A stretch of DNA of 25,414 nucleotides. Origin: Physcia stellaris (Eukaryota > Ascomycota > Lecanoromycetes > Caliciales > Physciaceae). Made by a program: the position numbers and the translations under genes. The DNA lies in NCBI GenBank assembly GCA_018902385.1, contig JABSSW010000110.1:1-25414 (forward strand), in the 5' to 3' direction. The notes under the pieces were generated by a model, which was not told the origin of the DNA, searched no databases, and saw only the letters and a list, made by a program, of their open reading frames with translations. Each line of letters begins with the position of its first letter. Position 1 is the stretch's first letter. Shown one piece after another: positions 1-10,300 of the stretch.

Positions 1-130
1 AAAATCAATTTGACGACATTAAGACAAATATTTTTATTCGAATTAAATAAAAGTGATCGTATTTATTGATTTGAAAAAAAGACGAAAAATCGTCGTTCGT
101 ATTGAAAAAAATCATGGTGGTATCGTTTTG

Positions 131-297
131 TGCTCTGAATCTCGTTATTTTTGTAACATAAATTGCAGAATGAAAGCGCAAGAAATGTGCGAATGTCAAG
201 ACACTCATTTCAACAAAAACGCATTAGTTTTGCTTTCGTCAAATTATATCAATTGAATTCTGATTGCAAAGACATTTGCGAAAATTATATTTCAACA
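131..297. repeat. Direct repeat copy 1, LTR-like
   Basis: About 167 bp starting TGCTCTGAATCTCG and ending TTCAACA. It is repeated in the same orientation at 3196-3358 with small indels and substitutions. The TG...CA ends and the pairing around a gag-like coding remnant suggest LTRs of one element. Weaker similarity extends upstream to about 121. No matching target-site duplication was found, and no primer-binding site was recognised, so the LTR call is an inference. Confidence 0.6.
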
Positions 298-299
298 TT

Positions 300-1548
300 C
301 TCTCACAGCAATCGCTTGTGTCTTTTTTGCTCAATATTCTAACGAGTTGATCTGATTTAAAGCTTTCGTGCAAGCTTTTTCAACGATGTGTCTTGAAACT
401 TTTTCATGACGCGTTCTAGAGCTTTCTCGGGCCGAAATAACTTTTTCAACGATTTATTGTCTGAAGTTTTCGACAAGCTTTCTCAACGTGATGAAATCAT
501 TGCATCGATGCGAAAATTGCAAAAACGAACTAATCGAAATTCGATGATTTATTGACTTCAGATATAACGTGAAATCGAATTGATAAACGCGCGATCGAGT
601 GATGAAAACGTTCTGCGATTTTCATGAGATAAAACATCGATGTGAAATTCGATATTTAAAAAATAGTAGAAAATCGATCGTAAAACAAGTATCAATTGTC
701 TGAGTAATGCGATATTGACGAGAATGCAAAATCACATCATGATTTGACAACTTGTCATTGTGAATTTCAGAATTTTCAATACTTCTTGCAGCGACATATT
801 AATCGATTCCTATGTAATTTGATTGCAAAAAGTTCATAAGATATGTCGATGCGATGCGAAAAGCTAAAAATGATCGAGAAATCGATAAGAAAGATAACGC
901 GTCGAGGGCGACATGCATTGCGAGCATCAATCGATGCGAAAAGTGCAAAATCGAATTTTTTCTGTTCTGACTAAGGCTTGTCAGAGAATCAGATCGATTA
1001 ATATGCGAAAAGATCAGATATTTTCAACACTATTTGTTCTTTTTGATCGAGTTTTTTTGTTTTTGTTGATCGAATTTCTGCTCTGCAAAGATCGAGATGT
1101 AATATAACTTCATAATACGTTTCTCGAAGTGATATTATCTAATTTGTTTCTTTTCTTTTAACAACTGTGCGTCTGGCCGTCAATACGTTTTTTCGAGATT
1201 GCATTGACAAATTATATTCTCATTCTTTTCTCGTATTTATCGGGCGACTAAGTCTCAAAAAGTAATAAAAAAATAGAGACAATTGATTAGTCGTGTTAAA
1301 TCAAGACGAAATCGCAAAGATAAATCTTTATCTTAATGAAATGAAACAAAACATACAACAACTTTTAACTTTCTCAGGCCGAAAATAGGACGAAGAGACA
1401 AGGCATCGAATTCATTAAAACAACAACTTTTATGTTTTCTCAGATCGATCAACGATTACTAAAAAGGCGAGCGAGCAAAACAAACAAACAACATCAACTC
1501 TAAGCTCTTTCAAAGTAGTGACTTTCTCGAGAAAAGATCAATACTTTC
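300..1548. other. Interior of the left element, no gene recognised
   Basis: No convincing coding remnant in any frame. The motif CTTTCTC, often followed by AACG, AGG or GGG, recurs at about 360-500 and again at 1370-1560, reading as loosely spaced degenerate repeats of an older sequence. GATC/CGAT tetramers are frequent. The rest is anonymous AT-rich sequence. Confidence 0.4.
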
Positions 1549-2560
1549 TCAAAACAGAGCTGGAAAGAAGCGAAACGTCAATAACGCATTCTGGAATATC
1601 TCATTGTTTTCAACTTTGAAACACTTGACGTGACTCCGATCGATAAATCGATAGATGACGAAACGCTGCTGACAATGTTTGCAAACAGAAAACGAGCGAG
1701 AAACTCTTGAAAATTGAAAGAAAAACGAAATAAATGAAATCGATCGTGAAAAATCGAAAATTGACGCGAAACGTTTTCGCGAGCATGTGTTGACTTCAAA
1801 TGTTTCGAATTTGATTTGAAAGCAAATGTAATCATCGCATGAAAATATGACGTAATGCGACTTTGTATGAAATCGCATTTTTGCGAGATTGCATTTGTCA
1901 AAATCGCGAAAAAAAAAAAACGAGCGCATTTGATGTCGTTGCAAATCAAAGAAATTCGACTTCAGCGAACATGATCAGATCGTTCACGATCAAATAGAAT
2001 TTCGATGATGTAAAGCTTCGAAACGAAGTAAACGAACAAGCAAATGCTTGCATTTTTCAAACGATTTACCGCATCCAATTTGGATGTCGCAATCGAGAAA
2101 CGAGAAAATTTCGATGCGACAAATCGTGAGACTATTTCTGTTCAAGATATCGACTTTCTTGATGTTGCAATCGACGAGAATTCTGAAGCGATTTCGAAAG
2201 AGAATTTTGAAGAAATAGAAGTAGTTGATGACTCGACTACTAACTTCGATGACGTAAAAGATGACAAGATGATCGATTGAAATGACGAAGAAAATGACGA
2301 TTCGAAAGCAAATAAAACAGATGAAATAAACGATATTGACTTTGTGATTTGCGAAAAAGAATGAAACAACTGCTTTCGACTTTTTGACGTGACGAATACG
2401 AATATGCTCGTGAAACTTGATGTTGTTGTCGAATTTGTTTTTGCAACGTCTGCACGTATATTTCTCACCGTTTTTTGATCGGACGAGTTTCTTTTTGTTG
2501 TTTCAACAACTTTTTCGCTTTTGTTTGACTTTATTTTTCATTTGCAATTCGTGTTTTCGC
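1549..2560 (-). pseudogene. Gag-like protein remnant with two zinc fingers
   Basis: Read on the minus strand across several frames. At 2460-2383 there is a classic C2H2 finger (YTCRRCKNKFDNNIKFHEHI, then H; spacing C-x2-C-x12-H-x4-H). A Ser/Thr-rich stretch follows in a shifted frame (2390-2142), with a Pro-rich ancestral composition inferred from many S, F and L codons that CCN would give after C-to-T change. Then comes a segment containing SRFVASKFSRF and, at 1944-1549, an open stretch of 131 codons with a second, C2HC-like finger (CKHC near 1683, final Cys near 1621). Zinc-finger proteins of this layout are common in repeated fungal gag-like genes; that assignment is from family knowledge, not a search. 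The gene is dead, with stops and frame changes throughout. Confidence 0.5.
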
Positions 2561-3195
2561 ATCAGGTAATTTTTTTGTGCTTTTTTTGCTTGAATGAATC
2601 GATTCGTCGCGAAACATTAGTAAAACTTGAATTCGTGTGCTCGTGACATAGAATTCGAAAATTTTGCGTTTTCGAATCATTCATGAATAGACAAATGCAT
2701 AGAAGAAATGATCAAGAAAAATATCGAGAACGAATTCGAAAATGAACGATGCGAGATTCGCAAAAACTGTTTGATTTCGTAAAAAAAATAAAGTGATCGT
2801 TCTGACTGAATGATAAAATTCGCGTAAATATTTCGACATCGTAAAATAAATAAATGGCGAATTCGTAAAAAATTCGCGAAAAATATGTAAGATAAATCGA
2901 AAACTGACTGTTTCGAAAAAAAGTTCGTAAATAGATGTTATCGATGTAATTGAAAGCGTATTAAAATATTGAATGCTGTCGATGCGGTGAATCAATTCTG
3001 ATTTGACAAAATTGAATACTTTGATGAAGTTGAATATTGTTTGTTAGTATTGCAAATTTGCTGTATTGTTTGACGATTAATTATTACTTGTTTTGACATG
3101 CGCTCAAATGCTGCTGTAGTTGATACTAGATAGCGAAAGTTGCTAACTCGGAGCTCATAATCTATTGAAAGAATCATAAATGACTATCGTTCTAT

Positions 3196-3358
3196 TGCTC
3201 TGAATCTCGTTATTTTGTAACATACATGCAGAATGAAAGCACAAAAGTGTGCGAATGTCAAGACACTAGTCTCAACAAGAACGCATTAGTTTTGCTTTCG
3301 TCAAATTATATCGGTGAATTCTGACTGCAACACATTTGCGAAGATTGTATTTTCAACA
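3196..3358. repeat. Direct repeat copy 2, LTR-like
   Basis: About 163 bp matching 131-297 in the same orientation, from TGCTCTGAATCTCG to TTCAACA. Differences include lost bases in homopolymers (TTATTTTTG against TTATTTTG) and scattered transitions, so the copies have diverged by both indel and C/T-type change. Immediately to its right the Ty3/Gypsy reverse transcriptase region becomes readable on the plus strand. Confidence 0.6.
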
Positions 3359-3364
3359 ATTCAA

Positions 3365-6360
3365 GCCGTTGTATAATTTATCATAAAATGAATTAACGAA
3401 ATTTCGACGTTACATCGAAAATGTCTTGATCAAAAAAATGAATTAAACATTGATTTTTTTTTCGTTGACGCGTCGATACTTTTTGTATCGAAAAAAATGA
3501 AAATTTTCGTTTTGTGTAAATTATCGAAATTTGAATGCGATGATTATCAAAAATCGTCATTCATTATTTTTAATCACAGAAATTTTGAATCGTTTTAATG
3601 ATGTCAAGAAATTCATCAAAATCGATTTGAAAATGTTTATCATCGAATTCGCGCATCAAGCAAAACGACGAGTAAAAAACGACGTTTCGCGCGATATAAA
3701 CATTTTGAATATCAAATTATGTCTTTTGAATTAATCGATGTTTTAACAATTTTTCAAATTTATATCAATAAGATTTTGCGAAAATTTGTCGACGTCATTT
3801 GTGTGATTTATTTGAACGATATTTTGATATATAACAACGATTGACGCAACATTGACGACATGTGCGTTTTGTGTTCAAACGATTGAAACAATACGAGTTG
3901 TATGTCAATTTAAAAAAAGTGCGAATTTGTCGTCGATCAAGTCGAATTTTTAAATTTCATTGTGTTCATTGAAAGTGTACAAATGAATTCAAAATTCGAA
4001 TCGTTGAAAAATGATCGCAATTTAAAAGTTATCGCGAATTACAAATGTTTTTAAATTTCGTCAATTATTATCGTCGTTTTATTCATGATTATTCAAAATT
4101 GATTGCATCATTTATTGATTTGTTGAAAAACAATAAACAAAACAAAAAATTTGAATTTTTTGTTTGAAAAAAAAAATCGAAATTGACGTTTCGTCGATTG
4201 CGCGATATCTTACATCGATTTTCATTTTTAAATGCATTTATGATTCAATTAGGAAAATCAAAATGAAAATCGATGTTTCGAATTTCCGAAATTTCAAATA
4301 TTTTTAGTCAATTTGATGAGCAAAGTCATTGACGTTCGATCGCGTTCTGATCGCGAAAAATGATATCGACAAAAATAAATTACGAAATTTATGATCAGAA
4401 ACTATTAATTATAATTATGATTTTTCAACAATAACGACATTATTTCGAAAACGTTGCGCACGTGATAAAGATGTGATTTGATGCAATAATTTAAAAAATT
4501 TATGAAACAAAAAAGTTTAATTCAAAACAAATCAAATGAGCTTTTAAATTAATTGTTTATGATTTCGAAATTTTTCATCGTGCAAACAAAATCAATTCGA
4601 CAAATGAATTATCGAAACGTTCAAATTACGAAGAAACGTCGTCATTCAATATCAAATTTTTGTTCACGTTGCAAAATAAGTTTGCGTTATCGTCAAAAAA
4701 ACGAATCGATTTTGAAAATCAAAATTTTGCTTCGAATATCGCAACAAATATTCAGTTATTCAAAAACAATACGCGTGCGAAAAACAAACGCGAAATGTTA
4801 AAAAATCTAAATTCACTGTTTCAATTGATTGATATACAGATTGTTATTTTCAAAAAAAAAAGATACGAGATTTATTTGAGAAATTTTATGAAAAGTCGCA
4901 AAAATCGATGAAATTTTGATTCAAAAATTTCAAATTATCGACAAAACGATTAAAAAATTTGTCGAAAAAGCAAAAAGTCATTTCGTCGTCGACGCAACAA
5001 ATTTTATTGAAAAATGAATTTCGAAAATTTTCTTAAATTCAAAGATCGTCTTTATGTATTTGAAAATGCAACAATAAAGAAAAAATTCATAAGCAAAAAT
5101 CACGATGATTCATTGACAAAACATTTTGATATTGATAAAATTGTGAATTTGATTTAACGAAAATTTTATTGATTCGTTTGCGCGAAACAAATTCGTTCAT
5201 ATATTAAAATTTGTGACATATGTCAACGTATCAAAATTTATCGACATAAATTTTATGAAAAATTCAAATTCTTATTTGTTTCGAATATTTTTTGAAAAAA
5301 AATCATCATGAATTTTATTATCGATTTGTTTTTAACAAACGTCGCGATGTCGTTTATGATTCGATTTTAATGATAATAAATCGACGTCAAAATGATCAAA
5401 TACATTTCGATTACGATCAAAATCGATGTCGTTGCGTTGACGAAAATTTTTTATAAAAAATTGTTTTACGATTTGACGTTTCGAATGATATAATGAATGA
5501 CAAAAATTTTGTTTTCACGAATGTTTTTTGATTTTCGATGTGTTATCACGCACGTTAAACGACGATTAAACGTTGTTTTCATTTTCAAACGAATGATTTA
5601 ATCGAACGTCAAAATTAAATTTTTGAAACGTATTTGCGTACATTCGTCGACGTTGAACAAACGAAATGAACAAATATGTTTTCAATGATTGAATTTGTTT
5701 ATAATAATGTTATTCGTTTTTACAAATGTTTCGTCTTTTTATTTAATGTATGATTATCATTCAGAAATTCACTATGTGATCGAGAACGATTTCAAAAAAA
5801 AAAAATATTCATTGCAAAAATAGAATAAAACATTTGCATGAAATAAAAAAAAAAACGTTGATAAAACGTTTTGAATTCGTTGTCGCAACGCAAACGAAAT
5901 ATTACAATCAAAATTATAAATCAAAGAAATTCAATGTGAATGATTTAATAATGTTCAATATCAAAATTTTAAACAGCGACGTTTTAGCAAGAAAATGTCG
6001 CACAAATTTGTTGAATTTTTTCGTGTGAAAAATAAAATCGATACGCAAACGTATCGTTTTATTTTATTCAATATTTATCGCATTCATAATATTTTTCATG
6101 TTTCGTTATTGAAAAATTATCATTATAAAAAAACGATAAACATGCGAAACAATTTATGCAAATTTCAAAATTCATTGATGATGAAAAACAATGAAAAATT
6201 GAAAAAATTCTTGATAAAATGAATGACAAAAAAAATATTTGATACAAAATCAAATGATTTGATTGAAATTCGAAATATAATCAATGATTACATGAAAATG
6301 AATTCAAAAATGTTTCAAATTTGATGAAAAAATACAATGAGCGTGCGTCGCGCAAACGCA
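3365..6360 (+). pseudogene. Ty3/Gypsy pol remnant: RT, RNase H, integrase, chromodomain
   Basis: Motifs follow Ty3/Gypsy order across shifting frames. Reverse transcriptase: FCVNYRNLNAMIIKNRHSLF (about 3509-3570), KFIKIDLK, HFEYQIMSFEL (3701 on) and the catalytic YxDD box altered to YLND (3809-3820). A region like the RNase H end and linker follows (about 4200-4900). Integrase: HH motif KNHDDSLTKHF (about 5095-5127), CDICQR (about 5212-5230), then MNFIIDLF, where the first catalytic Asp of the usual MDFITDLP is Asn. The integrase C-terminal part is very clear: ATQTKYYNQNYKSKKFNVND (about 5888-5947) and YRIHNIFHVSLLKNYH (about 6077-6124). A chromodomain-like stretch lies at about 6170-6350. 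Decay shows Asp to Asn, Pro to Ser/Leu/Phe and Gly to Asn/Asp changes, as expected from C-to-T on both strands. Gag and protease are not visible upstream. Confidence 0.88.
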
Positions 6361-6449
6361 AACGACGTCATTGATTCAAAATTATTTATTTTGTTTCAAT
6401 GTCAACAATGATTTGATTTTTTCGTTTTATCGTTTAAAACGATAAAGAC

Positions 6450-7330
6450 GATGAAATCGCTCAACATCAACATATGATCACGAACAAAAAAAATAAACAA
6501 ACGTCAAACGTCAAACAAAGAAAATCTATGAACAGAAAAAGAATCGTTTATTCATTGCATATTCATTTTGAATCGAAATCAAAATCGTTCAAAACGAACG
6601 AGTCGAAACTCAACGAGTTCGAAAAATTCGAAATGTTCGAAAAATTCGTTTCATCGAAATTCATTTCGTTGATCGAAATCGCAAAAAATTTTTTCGAAAT
6701 TTTCGATTTTGAATCATCATTTTTTGAACGAAAGTTTTGTATTCAATCAATGCAAAAATGAAAATAAAAAATATTTCGTTTGTTTATCGTCAATTGCGCA
6801 TTTTTTTCATCAAAAAATTCATCAATTTTTCATTTTTTTTTCAACTTTTTCATTTTTTTCGTCAATTTCATTCTTTTCGTTTTTTTTCTCAATCTCATTC
6901 AGCAAATCAATGATTTGTTTTTCGTTTTCGTCAATCGTTCGTCAAATTGATTCGTCAAAATCGTGACACGATTGATCGTTGACTGTACGCGATTTGCAAT
7001 AATCGAAATGTATTCATGATTGCGACGTCATTGTTTCAAATCAACAATCGCATTTTTTTCGTTTTCGATGCGAACGAAAATGAATTGATCGCGACGTTCG
7101 ATTTTTGCGAATTCGCGCACGATTTTCTTCATTTGCTTTCGAAATCGTTTTGAAAATTGTGATTTGTTAACGTCGTCGCATCGTTTGCGCAAGCAAATAC
7201 ATATCGAATAACAAAAATTGAAATCGTGATGTTGAAAACGACATTTTTCGCAAGTTTTCAAAGTATCGCGAACGCACGCATGACGATCAAAACACGTCAT
7301 ACATGCGAAATTTTCGCAAATTATGACATG
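6450..7330 (-). pseudogene. Cys-rich, coiled-coil, Ser-rich coding remnant
   Basis: The minus strand starting near 7330 reads a Cys/His cluster (ACMTCFDRHACVRDTLKTCE, then KCRFQHHDFNFC and further Cys) and runs open from 7300 to 7028. A Lys/Glu/Asn-rich stretch that looks like a coiled coil follows (about 7000-6780), then a Ser/Asn/Asp-rich tail (about 6760-6480). Small proteins with an N-terminal Cys cluster and a coiled coil are widespread in fungal repeats and resemble gag or DNA-binding proteins; that is a family-level guess. The gene lies antisense to pol, just downstream of the chromodomain. Confidence 0.4.
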
Positions 7331-8129
7331 TTAATTTGTTGTTGTTGTTTGCGTTTGTGACGCGTGCGTTTCAAAATATTTACGTCGATTTTTTGAGAAT
7401 CGATCATAATTTGAAAATAAATAAATTGTCGTATTGATAATTATATACATAAATAAACGTTGCGCAAACGTTGAAAAATATCTTACGCGAAAAAGTTGTG
7501 ATAAAAAAATATGAAAAAAAAAAAAAAAAAAAAATGCGAACAGAAAAGTTGTTGATAAACAACATCGTGAAATTATCGACACGTTGTTTTTGCAATCGAC
7601 GAAATTTCATGTTTATCAACAAAGAAATTCGCGTCGACGTTTCGATGAAACTGAATTTGAATTTCGTTATTCAAATTTTGATGTTGACATTTCGATTTTC
7701 GATTTTGAAACATTGTCATTCAAAATTTGCATTGAAAACATGCTTTACGATTGCGCAATTACATTGAAGATTTTTTTTTTTTTCTGAACAAAGATTTGAA
7801 AAATTTTTAACGAATTTTTGAACAAACGATACATGAACGCAATGTGATATCGCACATGATATTTTTGAAAGTTTTTTTTTTCGTTTGTTTTCGAAATTTT
7901 GAGAATTTTTGATACGAATTTCAATAAATTTTTGAAATTTTACAATCAAGACATTTACATGTTGTTTTTTTTTATTGCATTGATATTATTTTTATGCATT
8001 GAAAATCAACGCATTGAGAAAAAACAATTGTAATACGTTCGCGTTATCGAACAATTAATTCATGCGTTAATTCTGAATACGCGTTTGCGTAACGCAAATG
8101 CTTAACATTAATAATGAATGTAATTCAGA
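7331..8129. other. AT-rich spacer, nothing recognised
   Basis: Short overlapping open stretches exist on both strands (for example 7471-7787 plus and 7404-7622 minus), but none shows a motif or composition that sets it apart from noise. A 21-nt A run lies at 7514-7534 on the plus strand. No recognisable domain was found. Confidence 0.4.
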
Positions 8130-8419
8130 TGTAACATAGTTATAAGCGCACGTCTAATAAAAACGTCATGAATTGATATCATAATCATGATGTTAATCAA
8201 AGCGTCATAGCTATTACGTCAAATACGAATATAAATAAACTGTTCATTTTTTTTTCGTTGAGTTTCAACGATTAATTTTACATTTATCGTACTCATACGA
8301 TGTTGATAATTAATAATTGAAATCTATTAAATTTCACGTTTTTCAATAGTTCGATGCGCTATCGTAAAATTAATACATTATTGAAATCTGCTTTACGTCA
8401 GCGCGTCTAGATTCTTACA
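8130..8419 (+). repeat. LTR-like segment (single copy in window)
   Basis: Begins TGTAACATAG and ends ATTCTTACA, giving TG...CA ends. It contains a TATA-like TATAAATA at 8230-8237 followed by a T-rich stretch and GTTGAGTTTCAACG, the layout of an LTR promoter region read on the plus strand. Size (about 290 bp) and orientation would suit the 3' LTR of the Ty3/Gypsy element at 3365-6360. No second copy was seen in the window, so this could be a solo LTR or a chance resemblance. Confidence 0.35.
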
Positions 8420-10300
8420 ATTGAATAAATAAAATGTGAATAAAAAACAATTGCAAAACGTAATTTGTTCTGTAACGATTAATAAATCAAAAAGTCATTA
8501 TTTGCACATTTTCTTTTATTGCGTGCAATTTTTCGAAATGATTTCGACTTATCGATAAATTATCGATAAGAATTATCTAAAATTGATTTTCAAACATCGA
8601 AAGTTGTTTTCGCAACATCATTGAGACACATTTCACATCAAGTTTCGTGTATCATCTTTACATTTTCTGCAACGTGTTGTTTCACTCAATATGACGACGA
8701 ATGTCTACGTAAAACGTCAAACGAAAACGAAAAAACACGCGAAAAAAATAAAACGAATTAAAAAATAAAAAAAAAGAATTTCTTTAGACATCGAGAAAAC
8801 GATACTGATTTCGCGATCATACAATGTTGCAAAAATTTCGAATTCGAACGAATTGATTTCTTTGTAATAATCTTGATTTTATTGATCGAAAGCGAAAATG
8901 TATCTAGCATACGAATTGATTTGACGAATGAATGATGAAATTTTGATGCGAAACGCATCCGAAAATGATTTTTTTCATTTTTTTGATATTCGGAAATTTT
9001 GTTTTCGTCTTTCGAGAACTTTAATCTCGAAAGAGAAATTGCACGCAATAAAAAGAAAATGTGCAAATAACGATTTTCTAAATCAATATATTACATTTCA
9101 AGTTATACATTTTTGATGTCAATAATTCATTAGATTATACTATTTTTAATACGAATTTTACAACAATTTCGTTTTTTTTTAAAACGTTGTTTTATCGTTT
9201 TGTTAATCACGTGAATATCGAATTTATGATTCAAAATTCATGAAAATCGAAAAAATAATTTGATATTATGACATCGACGTTGACGTGAACGACAACGAAA
9301 AATTTTACGATTTTTGTATTTTTGTTATCGTTTTTGTTTTCGTTTTTTTTTAACGTTTTTCGTCAATAACAAATGTCGAATTGAATATCGTTTTTTTTTT
9401 TTTTCGAATTTTTTCATGCGCGTGTGTTGACGAAAGATTTCGAAAAAAACGAAAAATTGTGTTTCGTAATTCGTTACGATTTTTAGTTGAAATAAATATA
9501 TTTCAACGAAAATAAATGCGATTTTGTCGATTGCGTGTAAAAATCACAATACGTACGTTTGTTATCGATGATTTCAACAATTTTCGTTTGTTTAACGAAA
9601 ATCAACATTTTCAAATATTCGTTTAGTCAAATATCGATGTTTTGACGATTGAATGAATTTTTGATTATGCAATTGTATTGTTGTTTCAATTTCAAATTTT
9701 TAATTGAATCGATTTAATGCAAAACGTGTTTTAAAACGCGTAAAACGTTTTATGAATAAATTTCAACGAATGAATAAAATTGAAATTTGTAATCGTTGTT
9801 GTATCATAAATGTGATCGATTATTTTCGTCATAAATTGTTTTTGTTTTTTTTTTTTCAATTTTGAAATTTCGTTTTGTATTTCGACGACGCGATTTTGTA
9901 TTGAACATGTTTTTCAATGAAATTCGCATTTTGTTGTTCGTCAAAATTAAATTTTACGAATTCAAATTTGTTCGTTGATTTAATATTTTTGAATAAATCG
10001 ATGAAATTTCAAATCGAATATTCGATGATTTTAATTCGTACGATTGACAATCACGCGTTTCAATTTTTGAAAAAATTCAATTTGAATTTTCGTTTCGTAT
10101 TCGTCATCGTGTTGAACGAACGAATAAATAAAAAAAATTTTTCGTTGTAAAAAAATGTAAACACAAAAATGTTTTCGCGATGTTTTGATTTTTTTCGTTA
10201 ATTTGTCGAAGCAATCGAATGTTGAAAATTTCAATAATCAATTAAATCATGTATTGAATGCAGCAATAAACGTGATTCGAATTCATAACTGTCAAATTGA
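8420..10300. other. Anonymous AT-rich sequence
   Basis: No gene could be assigned. Short open frames at 8758-9066 (minus), 9917-10150 (plus) and 10031-10234 (minus) lack motifs. Minus-strand reading of about 9650-10,200 gives Lys/Asn/Gln-rich sequence that could be a degraded gag, but nothing diagnostic. T runs are frequent (9175, 9345, 9390, 9845). Confidence 0.4.
8548..8570. repeat. Perfect palindrome, 10-bp arms
   Basis: CTTATCGATA, spacer AAT, TATCGATAAG: exact inverted arms that can form a hairpin. It is embedded in AT-rich sequence 130 bp to the right of the LTR-like segment. It could be a protein-binding site or terminal-repeat debris; no function can be assigned. Confidence 0.5.

Larger units (their letters stand above)
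131..3358 (-). mobile_element. Degraded LTR-type element with gag-like protein, minus strand
   Basis: Two ~165-bp direct repeats (131-297 and 3196-3358) flank about 2.9 kb whose minus strand encodes remnants of a zinc-finger, Ser/Thr-rich gag-like protein (see 1549-2560). No reverse transcriptase or integrase motif was found between the repeats, so the element may be non-autonomous. Its right end abuts the 5' end of the readable Ty3/Gypsy pol, suggesting nested insertion. CT/AG dinucleotides are more frequent here (for example 301-360) than in the adjacent pol, which could mean a different age or mutation history. Confidence 0.5.
1..10300. other. AT-rich, mutation-degraded transposon block
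   Basis: Very AT-rich sequence with poly-A/T runs and no long intact reading frame, although protein motifs of retroelements can still be read through stops and frame changes. CC and GG are almost absent and CT/AG are rare in much of 3400-10,300, while CA and CG persist. Composition switches to ordinary mixed sequence between about 10,300 and 10,430. The pattern implies genome-defence mutation of repeats (RIP-like) or a related deamination process; the block is inferred to be heterochromatic. Confidence 0.85.

Noticed and set aside
2142-2468. Open minus-strand frame as an intact Ser-rich protein
   Set aside because: The zinc-finger motif at its upstream end is in a different frame, so it is a piece of a broken gag-like gene, not a gene by itself.
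7514-7534. 21-nt A run as a LINE or retroposed-cDNA tail
   Set aside because: Long A and T runs are common throughout the AT-rich block, and no reverse-transcriptase or gene copy of LINE type lies upstream.
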